This document shows positions 34,870 to 45,592 of a DNA stretch of 64,000 nt, piece by piece. Every line of letters starts with the position of its first letter. Positions within the stretch are counted from its first letter, which is position 1. A model generated the notes under the pieces. That model was not told the DNA's origin. It searched no databases and was given only the letters and a program-made list of their open reading frames with translations. The DNA lies in the NCBI RefSeq assembly GCF_014805685.1, contig NC_060885.1:23733632-23797631 (forward strand), in the 5' to 3' direction. The stretch comes from Silurus meridionalis. Lineage: Eukaryota > Chordata > Actinopteri > Siluriformes > Siluridae. A program made the translations under genes and the position numbers.

Positions 34870-35020
34870 CTGTGATTGGCTGGTTGGTTAAAAAAGCTCC
34901 CAGCTCACGCCTGTCAAACAGACGTTTTTTTAAAGTCCCGCGTTCAAAAACTCACACCACGCCCACATTGATAGAGCCGCGATATGTCGGCTTGATCAAA
35001 TCCCCGCCCCCCTTTTTGAT
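34870..35020. repeat. promoter module, copy B of tandem duplication
   Basis: Contains GATTGGCTG (an intact inverted CCAAT box), CTGTCAAACAGAC, TCCCGC, the 29 bp core at 34957-34985 differing from copy A at one base, and GATCAAATCCCCGCCCC. The core is displaced by 168 bp from copy A. The two copies differ by small indels such as a T-run at 34925-34931. Confidence 0.75.
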
Positions 35021-36154
35021 CGTTTGAAAAGCCAGCAGCGTGTATCCGCTGTTCTGTTTTCTGTCATAGCGTGTGTAAAGTAAGATTGGGATGGTTCACT
35101 GCTGTGCATCCCTCTGACATTTCTCACATTTCATATTTTAGTCCTGAAGTGGGTTTCGGTGTGGCCTGCATGGCAGAGGTGATGAGGAGATGATGGGTAG
35201 GTATGGAGGAGATGATGGGTAGGTATGGCCTTGAGGTGAGGAATGTGGAAAGGCAGATGATGGTAGATTTTGCTAAAGGATGGGAATATCGTTGGTAAAT
35301 ACTTATTTTAAGAAGGAGAAGCATAGAGTGACGTATAAGAGTGGAGGAAGGTGCACACAGGTGGACTATGTCCTTTAAAGGAGATGCAACATGAAGGAGA
35401 TTGGAGACTGTAGGGTGTTGGCGGGGGACAGTGTAGCTAGACAGCATCAGATGGTGGTCTGTAGGATGGCTTTGGAGGTGAAGAAGAAGAGAAGGAGAGT
35501 AAAGTCTAAAAGAAGAATAAGATGGTGGAGACTGTAGTGTGAGGTTCAGGGAAGAGGTCAGACTGGGGCTCTGTGGTGTGAAGAGGTGCTGGATGATTGG
35601 GCAAATACTGCAAGAGTGCTAAGGGAGACAGCTAGAAAGGTACTTGGTGTGACATCTGGAAATAGAAAGGAAGACAAAGAGACGTGGTGGTGGAATGAGG
35701 AAGCGCAGGAGAACATAAGGAGAAAGCGGTTGGCAAAACAGAATTGGGATCGGCAGAGAGATGAGAAAAGTAGGCAGGAATACAAGGAAATGCGGCAGCA
35801 GATGAAGTGGGATGTGGCGAAAGGCAAGAAAAGGGCATATGAGGAGCTGTATGAGAAGTTGTACACTAAGGAAGGAGAAGAGGATTTGTACCGATTGGCC
35901 AGGCAGAGAGACCGAGCTGGGAATAATGTGCTGCAAGTTAGGAGAGTGTGTTGAGAAGATAGAGGGAATATTTTGAGCAGCTGCTGCATGAGGAAAATGA
36001 GAGAGAGAGAAGGTTGGATGATGTGGAGATGTTAAAGCAGGAAGAGGATAGGATTTGTAAGGAGGAAGTGAGAGCAGCGGTTGAGAGGATGAAGGGTGGA
36101 AAGTTGGTAGGACCAGATGACATACCAGTAGAAGCATGAAGATGTTTAGGAGAG

Positions 36155-36589
36155 ATGGCAGTGGAGTTTTTAATAAGATTGTTTAACAAGATTTTAAAAG
36201 GTGAGTGGATGCCTGAAGAATGGAGAAGGAGTGTGCTGGTACCGATCTTTAAGAATAAGGGAGATGTGCAGACTTGCAGTAACTACAGGGGAATTAAGTT
36301 GATCAATCACACCATGAAGTTATGGGTAAGAGTAGTGGAAGCCAGGCTGAGAGAAGAGGTGACCATCTGTGAGCAACAGTATGATTTCATGCCAAGGAAG
36401 ATCACTACAGATGCAATATTTGCTTTGAGAATGTTGATGAAGAAGTATAGAGAAGGTCAGAAAGAATTGCATTGTGTGTTTGTGGTTTTAGAGAAAGTGT
36501 ACGACAGGGTGCAGAGAGAGGAGTTGTGGTATTGCATGAGGAAGTCAGGTGTCAGAGAAGTATGTGAGGGTGATGCAGGACATGTATGA
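36155..36589 (+). pseudogene. RTE reverse transcriptase fingers/palm fragment
   Basis: The longest single open block of the RTE copy, 144 codons. It contains the fingers segment (EEWRRSVLVPIFKNKGDVQ), CSNYRGIKLINHTMKLW, a finger/palm YDFMPRKITTDAIFALRML (family usual is YGFMPRK) and a damaged motif A. The frame is lost after REVCEGD, where the downstream motif-B block continues in another frame from 36549. It is a decayed retrotransposon part, not a host gene. Confidence 0.88.
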
Positions 36590-36693
36590 GGACAGTGTGA
36601 CAGCAGTGAAGTGTGCAGTAGGAACGACAGACTGGTTTAAGGTGAAGGTTGGACTGCATCAAGGATCAGCTCTGAGCTCTTTCCTGTTTTGCA

Positions 36694-37086
36694 GTGGTGA
36701 TGGACAGGTTGACGGACGAGGTCAGACAGGAGTCTCCATGGACTATGATGTTTGCGGATGATATTGTGATTTGTGGTGAGATTAGGGAGCAGGTTGAGAA
36801 GAGCCTGGAGAGGTGGAGGTATGTGCTGGAGAGAAGGGGAACAAAAGTCAGTTGGAGTAAGACAGAGTACATGTGTCTGAATGAGAGGGAGGGCAGTGGA
36901 GTGGTGCGGTTGCAGGGAGAAGAGGTGGAGAAGGTGAAGGAGTTCAGGTACCTGGGGTCAACAGTGCAAAGTAATGGAGCGTGTGTTAGAGAAGTGAAGA
37001 AAAGAGTGCAGGCAGGGTGGAGTGGGTGGAGAAGAGTGGCAGGAGTGATTTGTGATAGAAGAGTATCTGCAAGAGTGAAAGGGTAA
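36694..37086 (+). pseudogene. RTE reverse transcriptase catalytic FADD fragment
   Basis: An open frame of 130 codons beginning VMDRLTDEVRQESPWTMM and including FADDIVICGE, the metal-binding YXDD-type box of RTs, then LERWRYVLERRGTKVSWS and VRLQGEEVEKVKEFRYL. It ends at a stop (TAA, 37084) after SARVKG where intact relatives continue into the thumb; homologous DNA continues out of frame to 37168. Confidence 0.88.
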
Positions 37087-37168
37087 GTTAAAAGGACTGT
37101 GGCAAAACCTGCAATTAGAGACAGTGGCATTGATTAATAGACAGGAGGTGGCGCTGTAGGTAACAGAG

Positions 37169-37507
37169 TTGAAGATGTTGAGATTTTCATTGGGAGTGAC
37201 GAGGATGGACAGAATTAGAAATAAGTTTATTAGAGGGACAGCGCATTTAGGACGTTTTGGAGAAAAGGTTAGGAAGGTGAGATTGAGATGGTTTGGACAT
37301 GTGCAGAGGAGGGACATGGGGTATATCTGTAGGATAATGCTGAGGATGGAGCCACCAGGAAGGAGAAAAATAGGAAGGCCAAAGAGGAGGTTTATGGATG
37401 TGGTGAAGGAAGACATGCAGGTAGTTGGTTTCAAAAAGGCAGATGTAGAGGACAGAGTAGTATGGAGACTGATGATCCGCTGTGACAACCCTAATGAGGT
37501 GGAAAAA
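37169..37507 (+). pseudogene. RTE C-terminal tail fragment
   Basis: Reads KMLRFSLGVTRMDRIRNKF, TAHLGRFGEKV, LRWFGHVQRRDMGYI, GRPKRRFMDVVKEDMQ and VWRLMIRC, the conserved end of this RTE family. The element stops near CAACCCTAATGAGG with no clear GAA tail, unlike the copies near 59 kb. Confidence 0.85.
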
Positions 37508-37854
37508 ACAACTAATGCCACAAGACGTTACAAAACACACAGACTATGAGCAAGACTCTGGCAAGCACCAAACAGACATGCATCAACAAAAACTGCCCAA
37601 ACAGAAAAACTGGAAATTAAACAGTGTTGGTGATTAATATGAAACAGAAAACAGGTGTGTGTGGTTTGTGACATGCAGCTGAGGCTGGTAAGTAAAGTTC
37701 TTGTCCTTTTTTTCCGCTCCCCTGACAGAAAAGAAATACGTAATTTGCATATGTTTATTTCATTTGAGTTGTAGTTGCCTAATGTGCAATGTGGATGAAA
37801 ATACAAATAGCCATAATATAGCCAGATCTATCCTTTACAGACTAAGTACACAAA

Positions 37855-38561
37855 CCATGTAGTAAAAGTTGAGATACACTAGGTAAAATATTACTTCAGT
37901 AAAATTAAAAGTGTTAACAAGTGTCACTTGCATAAAAGTACAAAAGCCTTCAAATGTACTTTCCAAAAGTATCTAAAGTACTGTGTTTTATTATGGCTAT
38001 GATGTTCCTATTATAATTTTTGTCACAAGACTCTTTATTAATCAACTCAGTTTATGTAAAAAGGCTCTAATGTTACTCTCAGCACAACAGTCTATGAATA
38101 GAATGATATTAATGTGTCAAACACTGATTGATATCTATTACAATTATCATGAGCCCAAAAGCTTCTTTTCAACTTCTTCAAAATAAATCACACAAATCAG
38201 GCCACAGGTGTTGTGGCAAGTTTAATTCAGGAGTTTCTTCCATCATTTATTTCTCTCAAGATGTTCTGCTTGCTGTTGAACTGACACTGAACTGTATGTT
38301 GGCGCTTAGTAGATACCACCAAGCGCCAGTCAAAACAAGTTCAAAACAGAGTGTGTGCTCTACCCTGATTGGTGGCTTGCTGCTTGCTTGACCAGTTACA
38401 TTAAGCTTTTATCCACTCTATAATGAAAATGACTAATTTTGCAAAATGTAGTGGAGTAAAAGTAAAAGTTTCCCCAAATATAAAAATACTTCAGTAAAGT
38501 ACAGATACGGACTTAAGTACAGTAACAAATTACATTTACTTTCTTACTGTCCACCACTGGT
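37855..38561. mobile_element. hAT-like MITE (AGTAAAAG-rich), copy 2
   Basis: ATGTAGTAAAAGTTGAGATA on the left; GTAAAAGTAAAAGTTTCCCC, AGTAACAAATTACATTTACT and the terminus CCACCACTGG on the right. Confidence 0.65.
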
Positions 38562-39737
38562 CCTTTAATAACTAGTATCACCCAAACTTTTATCACTGAA
38601 TAACTAAAAAGTAATGCTAACATTGTAGGTGCATGTTTGCTTAGATTAGTCTGTGGTAATGTGCTGCTCAGAAGTACAGCATATGGCAATTTTAATAATA
38701 GTTTTTCCAGTGGCAGGCTATGCATTTGGTACCTGGGCCTTCAGTGGGGACTTACCCGACTTAATTCACCTCTTAATACCACCACTATCACGTCACATTT
38801 ATACAAACCATCAATACTATACAAAAACGCAATATAACAACATGTGCCACTAGAGAGAGAAAGGCATTTCACATATGGAGGGTGAATACCATTTTTACTC
38901 TAGAAGCTCCAAACCACTACACTACCTACATCATCTGGAGCAGTTCAAAATCAATATTTGTTTAATAACATGACAAAACCATAAACATTTAAATAAAATA
39001 CAACCTACTCACCAGAGTTGCAGACTTATAATTTGCACTGCTCCTCAGAAACAGATTTATTTCTAAAAGAGATAAAGGTAAAAAGGCCAGCACTACAGAC
39101 TTTGAAGGCCCTGGGCAGATTAAATTGACATGGCAGCACATAAAGGCTGAAATCTGGACAAAAAATCTAACATCCACATACACGTACTGGAAGCAGCAGA
39201 GAAACGCTACGAAATGAAGAGAATAAACTGTTGGGAATAAATTAATACAATTTAATGGAACAAATATAAGAATTTAGGTTGTAAATGTAGGTCAGTGTTT
39301 CTGATAGTGTTTAGGCCAGGAGAGAAGACTTTGCTGGTCCTGACTGCCCACCACAGAGTTTTTCCACAAGGTAGGTTGCTGGCCTTGTGAAGCAGTAATG
39401 ACCACCCTAAGACTTCTAAACTCATGTAAGGTTTTTTTAGAATGGCATTCTTTTAACCCCTAAACTCAGAGTGAATGTAAAAAACCCATATGATGTATAA
39501 AATCTATTAGATGTATAAATCTTTATTCAAAGTTTATTTAATTATTGTTCAATAAAATTTGGCTATTCCCATAATTTATTCATTTTTTCAATTTATTTAT
39601 TTAATGTATGTTTTTTTAAATTGTGATTATGAATTTTCTCTCATATAAAGTGTTTCCATGGTAATAATTGTCTTATTTTGACCTTTGCAGATTGTAGTTA
39701 AATGTAAAACAAGGTCAGATTCAAAATCAAAAATAAA
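38562..39737. other. unannotated intergenic DNA
   Basis: Nothing recognised. Confidence 0.5.
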
Positions 39738-39838
39738 TGATAGCTGATTATCAGGCTCAGGAAGGCTGTGAGATCAAATCCCTGCACCAAACCTCTTCAT
39801 TGCACATTCCACTGGATTAAAGACTTTTGCTAAATGAC
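39738..39838 (+). mobile_element. SINE remnant, internally deleted
   Basis: AGGCTGTGAGATCAAATCCC (B-box region) runs into GGATTAAAGACTTTTGCTAA, losing the middle. It abuts the (ATAAG)n LINE tail. Confidence 0.6.
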
Positions 39839-39841
39839 TGT

Positions 39842-39896
39842 TAAGATAAGATAAGATAAGATAAGATAAGATAAGATAAGATAAGATAAGATAAGA
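39842..39896. repeat. (ATAAG)n pentanucleotide tail of LINE
   Basis: About eleven ATAAG units on the plus strand; they are the short-tandem 3' tail of the minus-strand LINE next to it. Confidence 0.95.
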
Positions 39897-40990
39897 CAGA
39901 ACTTTATTAAGCTCGAAGGAAATTCTTGTACCAGAGACAGAAACAAAAGAACACGTAATAGTTATAGTAAACATTATAGTTATAGTTATAAAAAATGTAT
40001 TAAAATTAAATTATAAAAATTATATTGCCCATGATAATTTGAAGATATTGCACATAAAATTTTTTTATTATATTGTACATGATATTGCCGAACAAAAAAA
40101 ATACAACTACAGAGGTAAAGCTAGTGCATCCATTGTTTTTAACACTAGCCCACTAATGACCACTAGCCTTTCTCCTTACAAAAGGGGGAGGAGTTATAAA
40201 GTTTGATAGCCACAGGAAGAAAAGACCTCCTGTGACGTTCTGTGATACTTCTCGGTGGTTTGAGTCTACTGCTGAATGTGTTCCGGCAGTTTACCAGTGT
40301 GGCGTACAGTGGGTGGGATGTATTGTTAAGAATCCTGAAAAGTTTCTTCAGCATTCTCCTCTCAGGTACCTCCACCAAAGACTCTAGCTTCACTCCAATG
40401 ACAGAGCAAGCTTTCCATATAAGTGTATTGAGTCTGTTGGCATATAGCTGTATACTCTCCCTCCTGATCGTTCCTGATACAGCCCACAATGGCAGAGTCA
40501 TCTGAAAACTTCTGCAGGTGGCAAGACTGTAAGCGGTACCTAAAGTCAGACGTATAAAGCGTGAACAGAAAGGGAGACAGAACAATCCCCTGAGGAACTC
40601 CTGTACTGCTCACTATCATGTCTGACACTGTGTTCATCAGCTTCACATATTGTGGCCAACCTGTAAGGTAGATAGTTGTACAGGTCACAAGTGTACTTTC
40701 CACCTGCATGTCCAGTAACTTGTTGTTCAATAGAGCTGGTTTTAAGGTGTTAAAAGCGCATGAAAAGTCAAAGAACATGACTCTCACGAGCTGCCTGCCT
40801 CCTCAAGATCTGTGTAAGCTCTGTGTAGCAGGAAGATGATGGCATCCTCCACACCGATGTTAGGCTGATAAGCAAACTGCAAATGATCCAGTGATGGTTC
40901 AACTACTGAACGGAGGTGTTTCAGGAAACCTCTTCATTGATTTCATGACATGTGAGGTCAAGGCCACTGGTCTATAGTCACGGTATAAAC
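39842..40990 (-). mobile_element. L2/Rex1-like LINE, 5'-truncated, internally deleted
   Basis: On the minus strand 40985-40790 matches the RT region before motif A. 40787-40362 encodes VRVMFFDFSCAFNTLKPALL (motif A with its aspartate), STGVPQGIVLSPFLFTLYTS (motif B) and FSDDSAIVG (YXDD-type box). The frame is then lost and 40585-40163 gives the C-terminus (RLNTLIWKACSVIGVKLESL, ERHRRSFLPVAIKLYNSS). The thumb of about 100 residues normally between them is absent, so there is an internal deletion near 40450. The 3' UTR contains AATTTCCTTCGAGCTTAATAA and ends in (TTATC)n at 39842-39895 in complement, as in many fish CR1/L2/Rex1 LINEs. The exact clade is uncertain. Confidence 0.85.
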
Positions 40991-42259
40991 ATGGGTGTTA
41001 ATTGCAAACTCAAACTCTGGCCAGATCTGACAATCCTTCATGACTGGCAGGTATATCATTTTTATTTGGAGCAGTTAATTGTAGAATGCCATGAAACAAA
41101 TGGCATTTTATAATAAACAGGCTTCAACTGGCAGAAAACGCAACACTGCAGCTTTGTTGCTAAGGATACATCTGCTTGAGAGATGTTGTCTGATGGAGGT
41201 TGGGGTTGATTTCTGCAGGGGATGAAGGAAATGGGCATTAGGAAATGGGTTGCAAACACCACATTTGGATTCTATAAGAAGACATTTATTAAGGTGTTTT
41301 TTTATGGGGATACTTTTTTCAATTTTTTTTTCTCTGAGCAGTTAGCAGATTCTTCTGGGTTGAGCAGTTGGGGCAAAATTGCACAGACAGTGGAAGACAT
41401 AATGAGAAAAACACCAGTTTGTCTGCTATGCAATAGCAGCCCTGTATAGCTCACAGACACCTCAGAAGAAGACAAGGCTGTGTTTCTGGAAGTAGTAAAA
41501 TGGCAAAAGCCTGGGTTTGCTGTGTTTGTTATACAGGAATGGCCTGTGCAGGGACATTGGGAAACCAAGCGTTCTGCTCGTAATCAGGCTGCCGAGGATT
41601 TCTGCAAATGTAAGGGATCTTTGTAATGGCCTGAGTGGCCCTATTGAGTGTGCACACAGACAAGATTGTTCTCTATTAGTGTGCTTCGGGTCAACAGGGT
41701 GGTTTTTCACTCATATGTGTGTGTCATTACAGAAAAAAACTGTATTGTCAGCATATGGCTTTATAGCGAGACCCTCCTGTCTCAGCCTCTCTCCGACTTC
41801 CTGGCAGTGCTTGACCTCTTCTTCGGCAGCTCAGTTCTGCCAAATGCACAGCCGAACAGACAAAGCACTTCTTCATCTTTTCTCATGGAGGATCAGGAAG
41901 GGGAGAAAGTAGGACAAGGGCAGTCTGTCTGTTTTGGGTCCTAGTTCAGGGCCTGACAGGGCAAGACTGTGTTTTTCTGCTGCTTGCAACTTGAGATAAT
42001 GATGACCTTTATTAACTGCTATCATGCATGAAATGTCTCACACTGAATCATGTTTTTTACTCAATTATTAGTGGTTAATCTGATTAACATTCAAATTGAA
42101 TTTTTATATCTTCACTGCATTTTTCATTAAAAAAAATACTTTTCCTGGGCAAAGAAAAGTCAGTGTTGTCGAATTTTGTGTCAAATTTCACATAATTTTA
42201 GTCATTATCAGAATTGTGTACAAGAAAACTATATGAGCGAATTTCCCCAAACACTAAGG
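40991..42259. other. unannotated intergenic DNA
   Basis: 41200-41950 is less AT-rich than its flanks, with frames of 75-131 codons in several phases and no recognisable motif. It may be unique regulatory sequence or an old insertion. Confidence 0.4.
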
Positions 42260-42476
42260 ACACAAGGATTCTTCATCATGGCATCTCACAGAGTTTTTCA
42301 TTGCCACAGTCGCCAATGTCTCACACATTACGGACAAATTACAATTATAAGGAACACACTTATAGGCACAAAACTTATACATTCTTTTATATAACTCTAT
42401 AACTTTCTATAAAGATGCTTTGAGACAATGTCTTTTGTTAAAAGTGTTATACAAATCAAATTTAATTGATTTATTT
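42260..42476 (+). mobile_element. L2-like LINE 3' end
   Basis: CAGAGTTTTTCATTGCCACA, ACACACTTATAGGCACAAAA, GATGCTTTGAGACAATGTCT and GTTAAAAGTGTTATACAAAT with an AATTGATT end. Confidence 0.75.
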
Positions 42477-42941
42477 ATATATTATTTAATATACAAATTA
42501 ATATTTTGCCAGTTTGAGTTTGCCCCATTTTTACCCAGGACTATAATGGTTTTAATCAAATACATGTTGCACTAGTTACAACATCCCTTAACTAGTTTAT
42601 AGTGAATGCAAACATTATTATATTTTACATTTGTTTTAAATGGAGCAATTCAGCTTCAGTAGTGTTATAGTCGCTGTTCCAGTCTGTGGTGGTGAAGCAG
42701 GAGTTCAGTCTGTTGATGAAACTCTTCATTTACTGCTTAATCAGTGAACCTTTTCTCACCCATGCACCAAAGTTGTCACTAGTGACTGAAAGAATAGAGC
42801 TGCAAGAGCAGCTGTTGCAAATAAGGTTCCTCTATAGGTCTGCTGGCAGAGCCATAGATTAGACACCCAAAGATGTTTGTAGATGTTCTTCCTTCAATAC
42901 TGTAGAGAATGCAGTTTCAAAAGACAGTTTACCACCACTGA

Positions 42942-43072
42942 ACTGTTATAAAAATATGATTCAAGATTCAGTGTCATATGTACAGGAAATGGTCTGCTAG
43001 ACCATACAAAGACATTCTTGATTAAATCCTCCCTGCAACTTCGGAAATAAATAAAGGATACAAGGAAAACAA
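42942..43072 (-). mobile_element. possible LINE 3' UTR fragment
   Basis: TTCAAGATTCAGTGTCATAT, GTACAGGAAATGGTCT and AAAGACATTCTT resemble the complement of a fish LINE end. The match is from memory of general pattern only. Confidence 0.35.
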
Positions 43073-43207
43073 AAGACATAAATGGTTATTCACTTTTTTA
43101 AAGAGGTGTATGTATGTATGTGTGTATGTTATGAAAACTTCTGTTACAAGACTTAAAATTAAAGCTCTGATCATTCTTATACTAATTAACATAGCTCAAT
43201 TTGATTA

Positions 43208-43432
43208 TATTATGGTGTCACCCAGATGACGGTTCTTACTCTGGATTTCTCAGACAGTGTTACCTTGACACCATCAGCTCTGACTTGCTTATTAGGGATA
43301 AATGTACAATAAAAATATTGAATTTTATATCCAGATTTCTGTACAGCTACTTTGTGAAAATAACCATCATTAAAAGTATAAAACAGTGTTATAAAGTACA
43401 ATAAAATAAAATTGAATTGAGTTGAAGTAAGA
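43208..43432 (+). mobile_element. L2-like LINE 3' end, degenerate
   Basis: TCACCCAGATGACGGTTCTT, CTTGCTTATTAGGGATAAAT, ACAGCTACTTTGTG and AAAATTGAATTGAGTTGAAG follow the LINE UTR order with many substitutions. Confidence 0.65.
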
Positions 43433-43437
43433 ATTTG

Positions 43438-43640
43438 TTTATTTGATTGAGATATCTAGTTGAGTGTCGAATTACATTGGGAAGTAATGAAGTACAAATA
43501 CTTTGTTACTGTACTTAAGTAGATTTTTCTAGTATCAGTACTTTATTTTTTAAAGACATATTTAATCTCACTCATTACATTTATTACACAAATATCTGTA
43601 CTTTTTACTTCTTACATTTTCTAAACAGGGTTCTTACATA
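43438..43640. mobile_element. hAT-like MITE, partial
   Basis: GAATTACATTGGGAAGTAAT, GTTACTGTACTTAAGTAGAT and ATCTGTACTTTTTACTTCTT are the terminal motif without a partner end. Confidence 0.5.
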
Positions 43641-44089
43641 AGTTTTCTTACGGCATTATTTTATGAGGTTAATATTGATGCTTCTGCTAAGGCTGATGTA
43701 TGCGGGCAGTGCAGCTGTGGCTGCAGTGAAAGGAGACTTGCTGAGTTGCATTAGTAATAGTATTTGATTCCTGTCTGTGATGCAGTGCTCTGTTATACTG
43801 AAAAATAATGATGTTTTCTATAGCTGTGGCACCATAATGAGGGCATTAAGAGGTGTATTGATTTAGGCAGAACAACCACTAAAAGCCCAGGTGTAAAATG
43901 CATCGCCTGCCACTGACAGTATTCCCAGTACCAAAGAAATCACATAGTTTGCTTGGGAATATGTATTACGTGTATGGGTCACACATCAACCACTAGAGGT
44001 CAGTGTAGCCTATTATATGCAATCCTACTTCAGGGTGAAATGTCTTAAAAAAAAAAGACTTAGCTGGTTTTGAAGAGCTGGTTGTCAGT

Positions 44090-44235
44090 AAAGCTTCTCC
44101 ACAAAATCTACACAAACACACTCTAAAATCTAGTGGAGCAACTTCTGAGTAGATTGGAGGGCAAAATGTGGAATGGGATGTTTTCAAGTTTGCAAATATA
44201 TCACATGGTCAGGTGACCACAAACTTATGTAAAGT
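44090..44235 (+). mobile_element. Tc1-derived element, 3' end
   Basis: CTCTAAAATCTAGTGGAGCA, GGAATGGGATGTTTTCAAG and ATGGTCAGGTGACCACAAAC. Confidence 0.72.
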
Positions 44236-44514
44236 ATCCTTTAACCTGAAAAATATTCTTATACAGAGCTGGTAGAATTTCAGCTGCGTTCCATTCAAAG
44301 CATTGACAACCTTTAATCTGTTTCAAGACTTCTAATAGGCTAGACACTATATCTGATGGGTACAAAAAATATTTCTAGCTGCTTTGTAGTTGCTATTATT
44401 TAATTGTAGTTCCAATTATTAAATATTCACCTACAGATATTACATATTGTCATGTATTGTATTGAAGAAAGCATTACTATTGCTTTTTTAATAAATGGGT
44501 AAAAAAGATATTGC

Positions 44515-44600
44515 AGGAAAAGGGCATTGTTCAAGGGACTTGTGGCCTTCTGGTCCAATGTCAAATGCCTTAACCCTTAAACTACCACCTGTGTACCAAC
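44515..44600 (-). mobile_element. SINE head remnant
   Basis: TGGCCTTCTGGTCCAATGTC and AAATGCCTTAACCCTTAAAC are the complement of the tRNA-like head. It lies just before the inverted-repeat transposon copy 1. Confidence 0.55.
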
Positions 44601-44615
44601 GCATAATATTAGTTG

Positions 44616-45592
44616 CTTTGGAGCGTTTCTCAAATCATCCTTAATATTTGCAAACCAGTAAGTGCATTTCTCAAAACTATTTGTACAAACAGCACAACAC
44701 ATTGGATTTCTTGCAAAAGCCTGTACTTTTCTCAAAATCCATAGTTTATCTCTCAAAAAGTAAGTATTTGTGTCAATAAACATTAATTCCCATGTTCTAA
44801 ATAACAAGTCCTTTTGTCATTGTTTACAAACAAGATCGTCAAAATGGTTACTCATGTTGTCAGTATGAACAGTTTCAGGATTTCCTGATGTAAACTATGG
44901 CTTGGATTACAATGATTAAAAATACACAAGGCTGACTTTCTTCTGTATGGTATATGTAAATTTTAGCATAACAAATGTATTTATTTAAATGCATTTTTTT
45001 TGTTTATTTTGATTGCAGAATGAAGAGGATTCCCACTTTTACTGTACTGTACTAGTGTTCGTTCATTTCTAAGTTGTTTTATCTATCCGAAATTTCCCCA
45101 CTGTGGGATGAATAAAGGTATATCTTTTCAGAAATTGTAATTCTGTGATTTGCTCTGTCTGTATACGCTCGCCAATTGAAGGTTCATTAGATTCACATTT
45201 GACCTATTTTAGAGAAATAGTTAATTACTGTTTGATTTGATGCTGTACACTCGTCTTCATTAGTGACATTCAAGATTTATTTGCACAATTCATCAAGAAA
45301 CTTTCTCAAAAAAAGTCAAATAGGAATTTAAGGTTGACAAATTCTGACAACTGGTTTAACCATTTTGCATTCAATGACATGACTTTTATAAAAGTGGAAC
45401 TAGTATCAAATATTTTAATCAACATGACAAAAGCAACTGATATTGTAGTAAACAGCAGACAATTGTAAGCAATTGAATAAATTAATGTACTAAAGCATTT
45501 GCAGTTTGATCGAAGCAACGAGAAATGTTTTAATTATGTGACTAAATGAAGTGGAGGGTAAACAAAGAGTTTTGAGAAATAATAATAACCTG
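44616..45592 (+). mobile_element. unnamed ~0.95 kb inverted-repeat transposon, copy 1
   Basis: Starts CTTTGGAGCGTTTCTCAAAT and runs parallel to the copy at 50430-51376 over its whole length (shared blocks: GCAAAAGCCTGTACTTTTCT, AGTAAGTATTTGTGTCAAT, CCAATTGAAGGTTCA, GACAACTGGTTTAACCATTT). The right terminus is worn, ending near GTTTTGAGAAA. It carries a ~100 bp insertion at about 45050-45150 that the other copy lacks. No open transposase frame is visible. Confidence 0.7.
45050..45150 (+). mobile_element. 5'-truncated LINE 3' end nested in transposon copy 1
   Basis: TTATCTATCCGAAATTTCCC, CACTGTGGGATGAATAAAGG and TATATCTTTT form the typical 3' end of an L2/Rex1-type LINE. The flanking transposon sequence is continuous in the second copy, so this is an insertion. 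Confidence 0.7.

Larger units (their letters stand above)
33480..35050. promoter_or_regulatory. CpG island / eml4 promoter region
   Basis: CG dinucleotides are dense here and rare in the flanks. The island covers eml4 exon 1, about 0.75 kb of the intron side and about 0.75 kb upstream. It contains GC/CACCC-type boxes (CCACGCCC at 34789 and 34957, CCCGCCC runs near 34833 and 35002), an inverted CCAAT box (GATTGG, 34874-34879, reading CCAATC on the gene strand), a CRE-like TGACGTC at 34746-34752 and a pyrimidine-rich CTCTC stretch at 34587-34628. I see no convincing TATA box at a fixed distance, so a dispersed CpG-type start is likely. The transcription start cannot be placed from sequence alone. 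Confidence 0.75.
35135..37510 (+). mobile_element. RTE-clade LINE, 5'-truncated and inactivated
   Basis: Fragments of one endonuclease-reverse transcriptase run in order on the plus strand. 35150-35500 keeps the C-terminal endonuclease part with many stops (for example a readable GDSVARQHQMVV). 35586-35954 is the linker (ETWWWNEEAQENIRRKRLAK). 36155-36589 holds RT fingers and palm (SVLVPIFKNKGD, TCSNYRGIKL). 36549-36761 carries LHQGSALS (motif B) in another frame. 36694-37086 has the catalytic FADD box (MMFADDIVIC) and FRYLGSTVQ. 37169-37549 is the C-terminal tail (LRWFGHVQRRDMGYI, GRPKRRFMDVVKEDMQ). Frames change at least three times and stops separate the blocks. In palm motif A the first aspartate position reads V (FVVLEKVYD), so it could not be catalytic even if in frame. 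The family resembles fish RTE/Expander-type elements; the exact subfamily is not determined. It starts about 115 bp beyond the duplicated eml4 promoter module. Confidence 0.9.

Noticed and set aside
35558..36189. Long minus-strand frames opposite the RTE element
   Set aside because: They are antisense shadows of the plus-strand reverse transcriptase, which carries the recognisable motifs.
39842..39896. CRISPR-like direct repeats
   Set aside because: Five-base units without spacers, forming a LINE tail; no CRISPR array exists in this vertebrate DNA.
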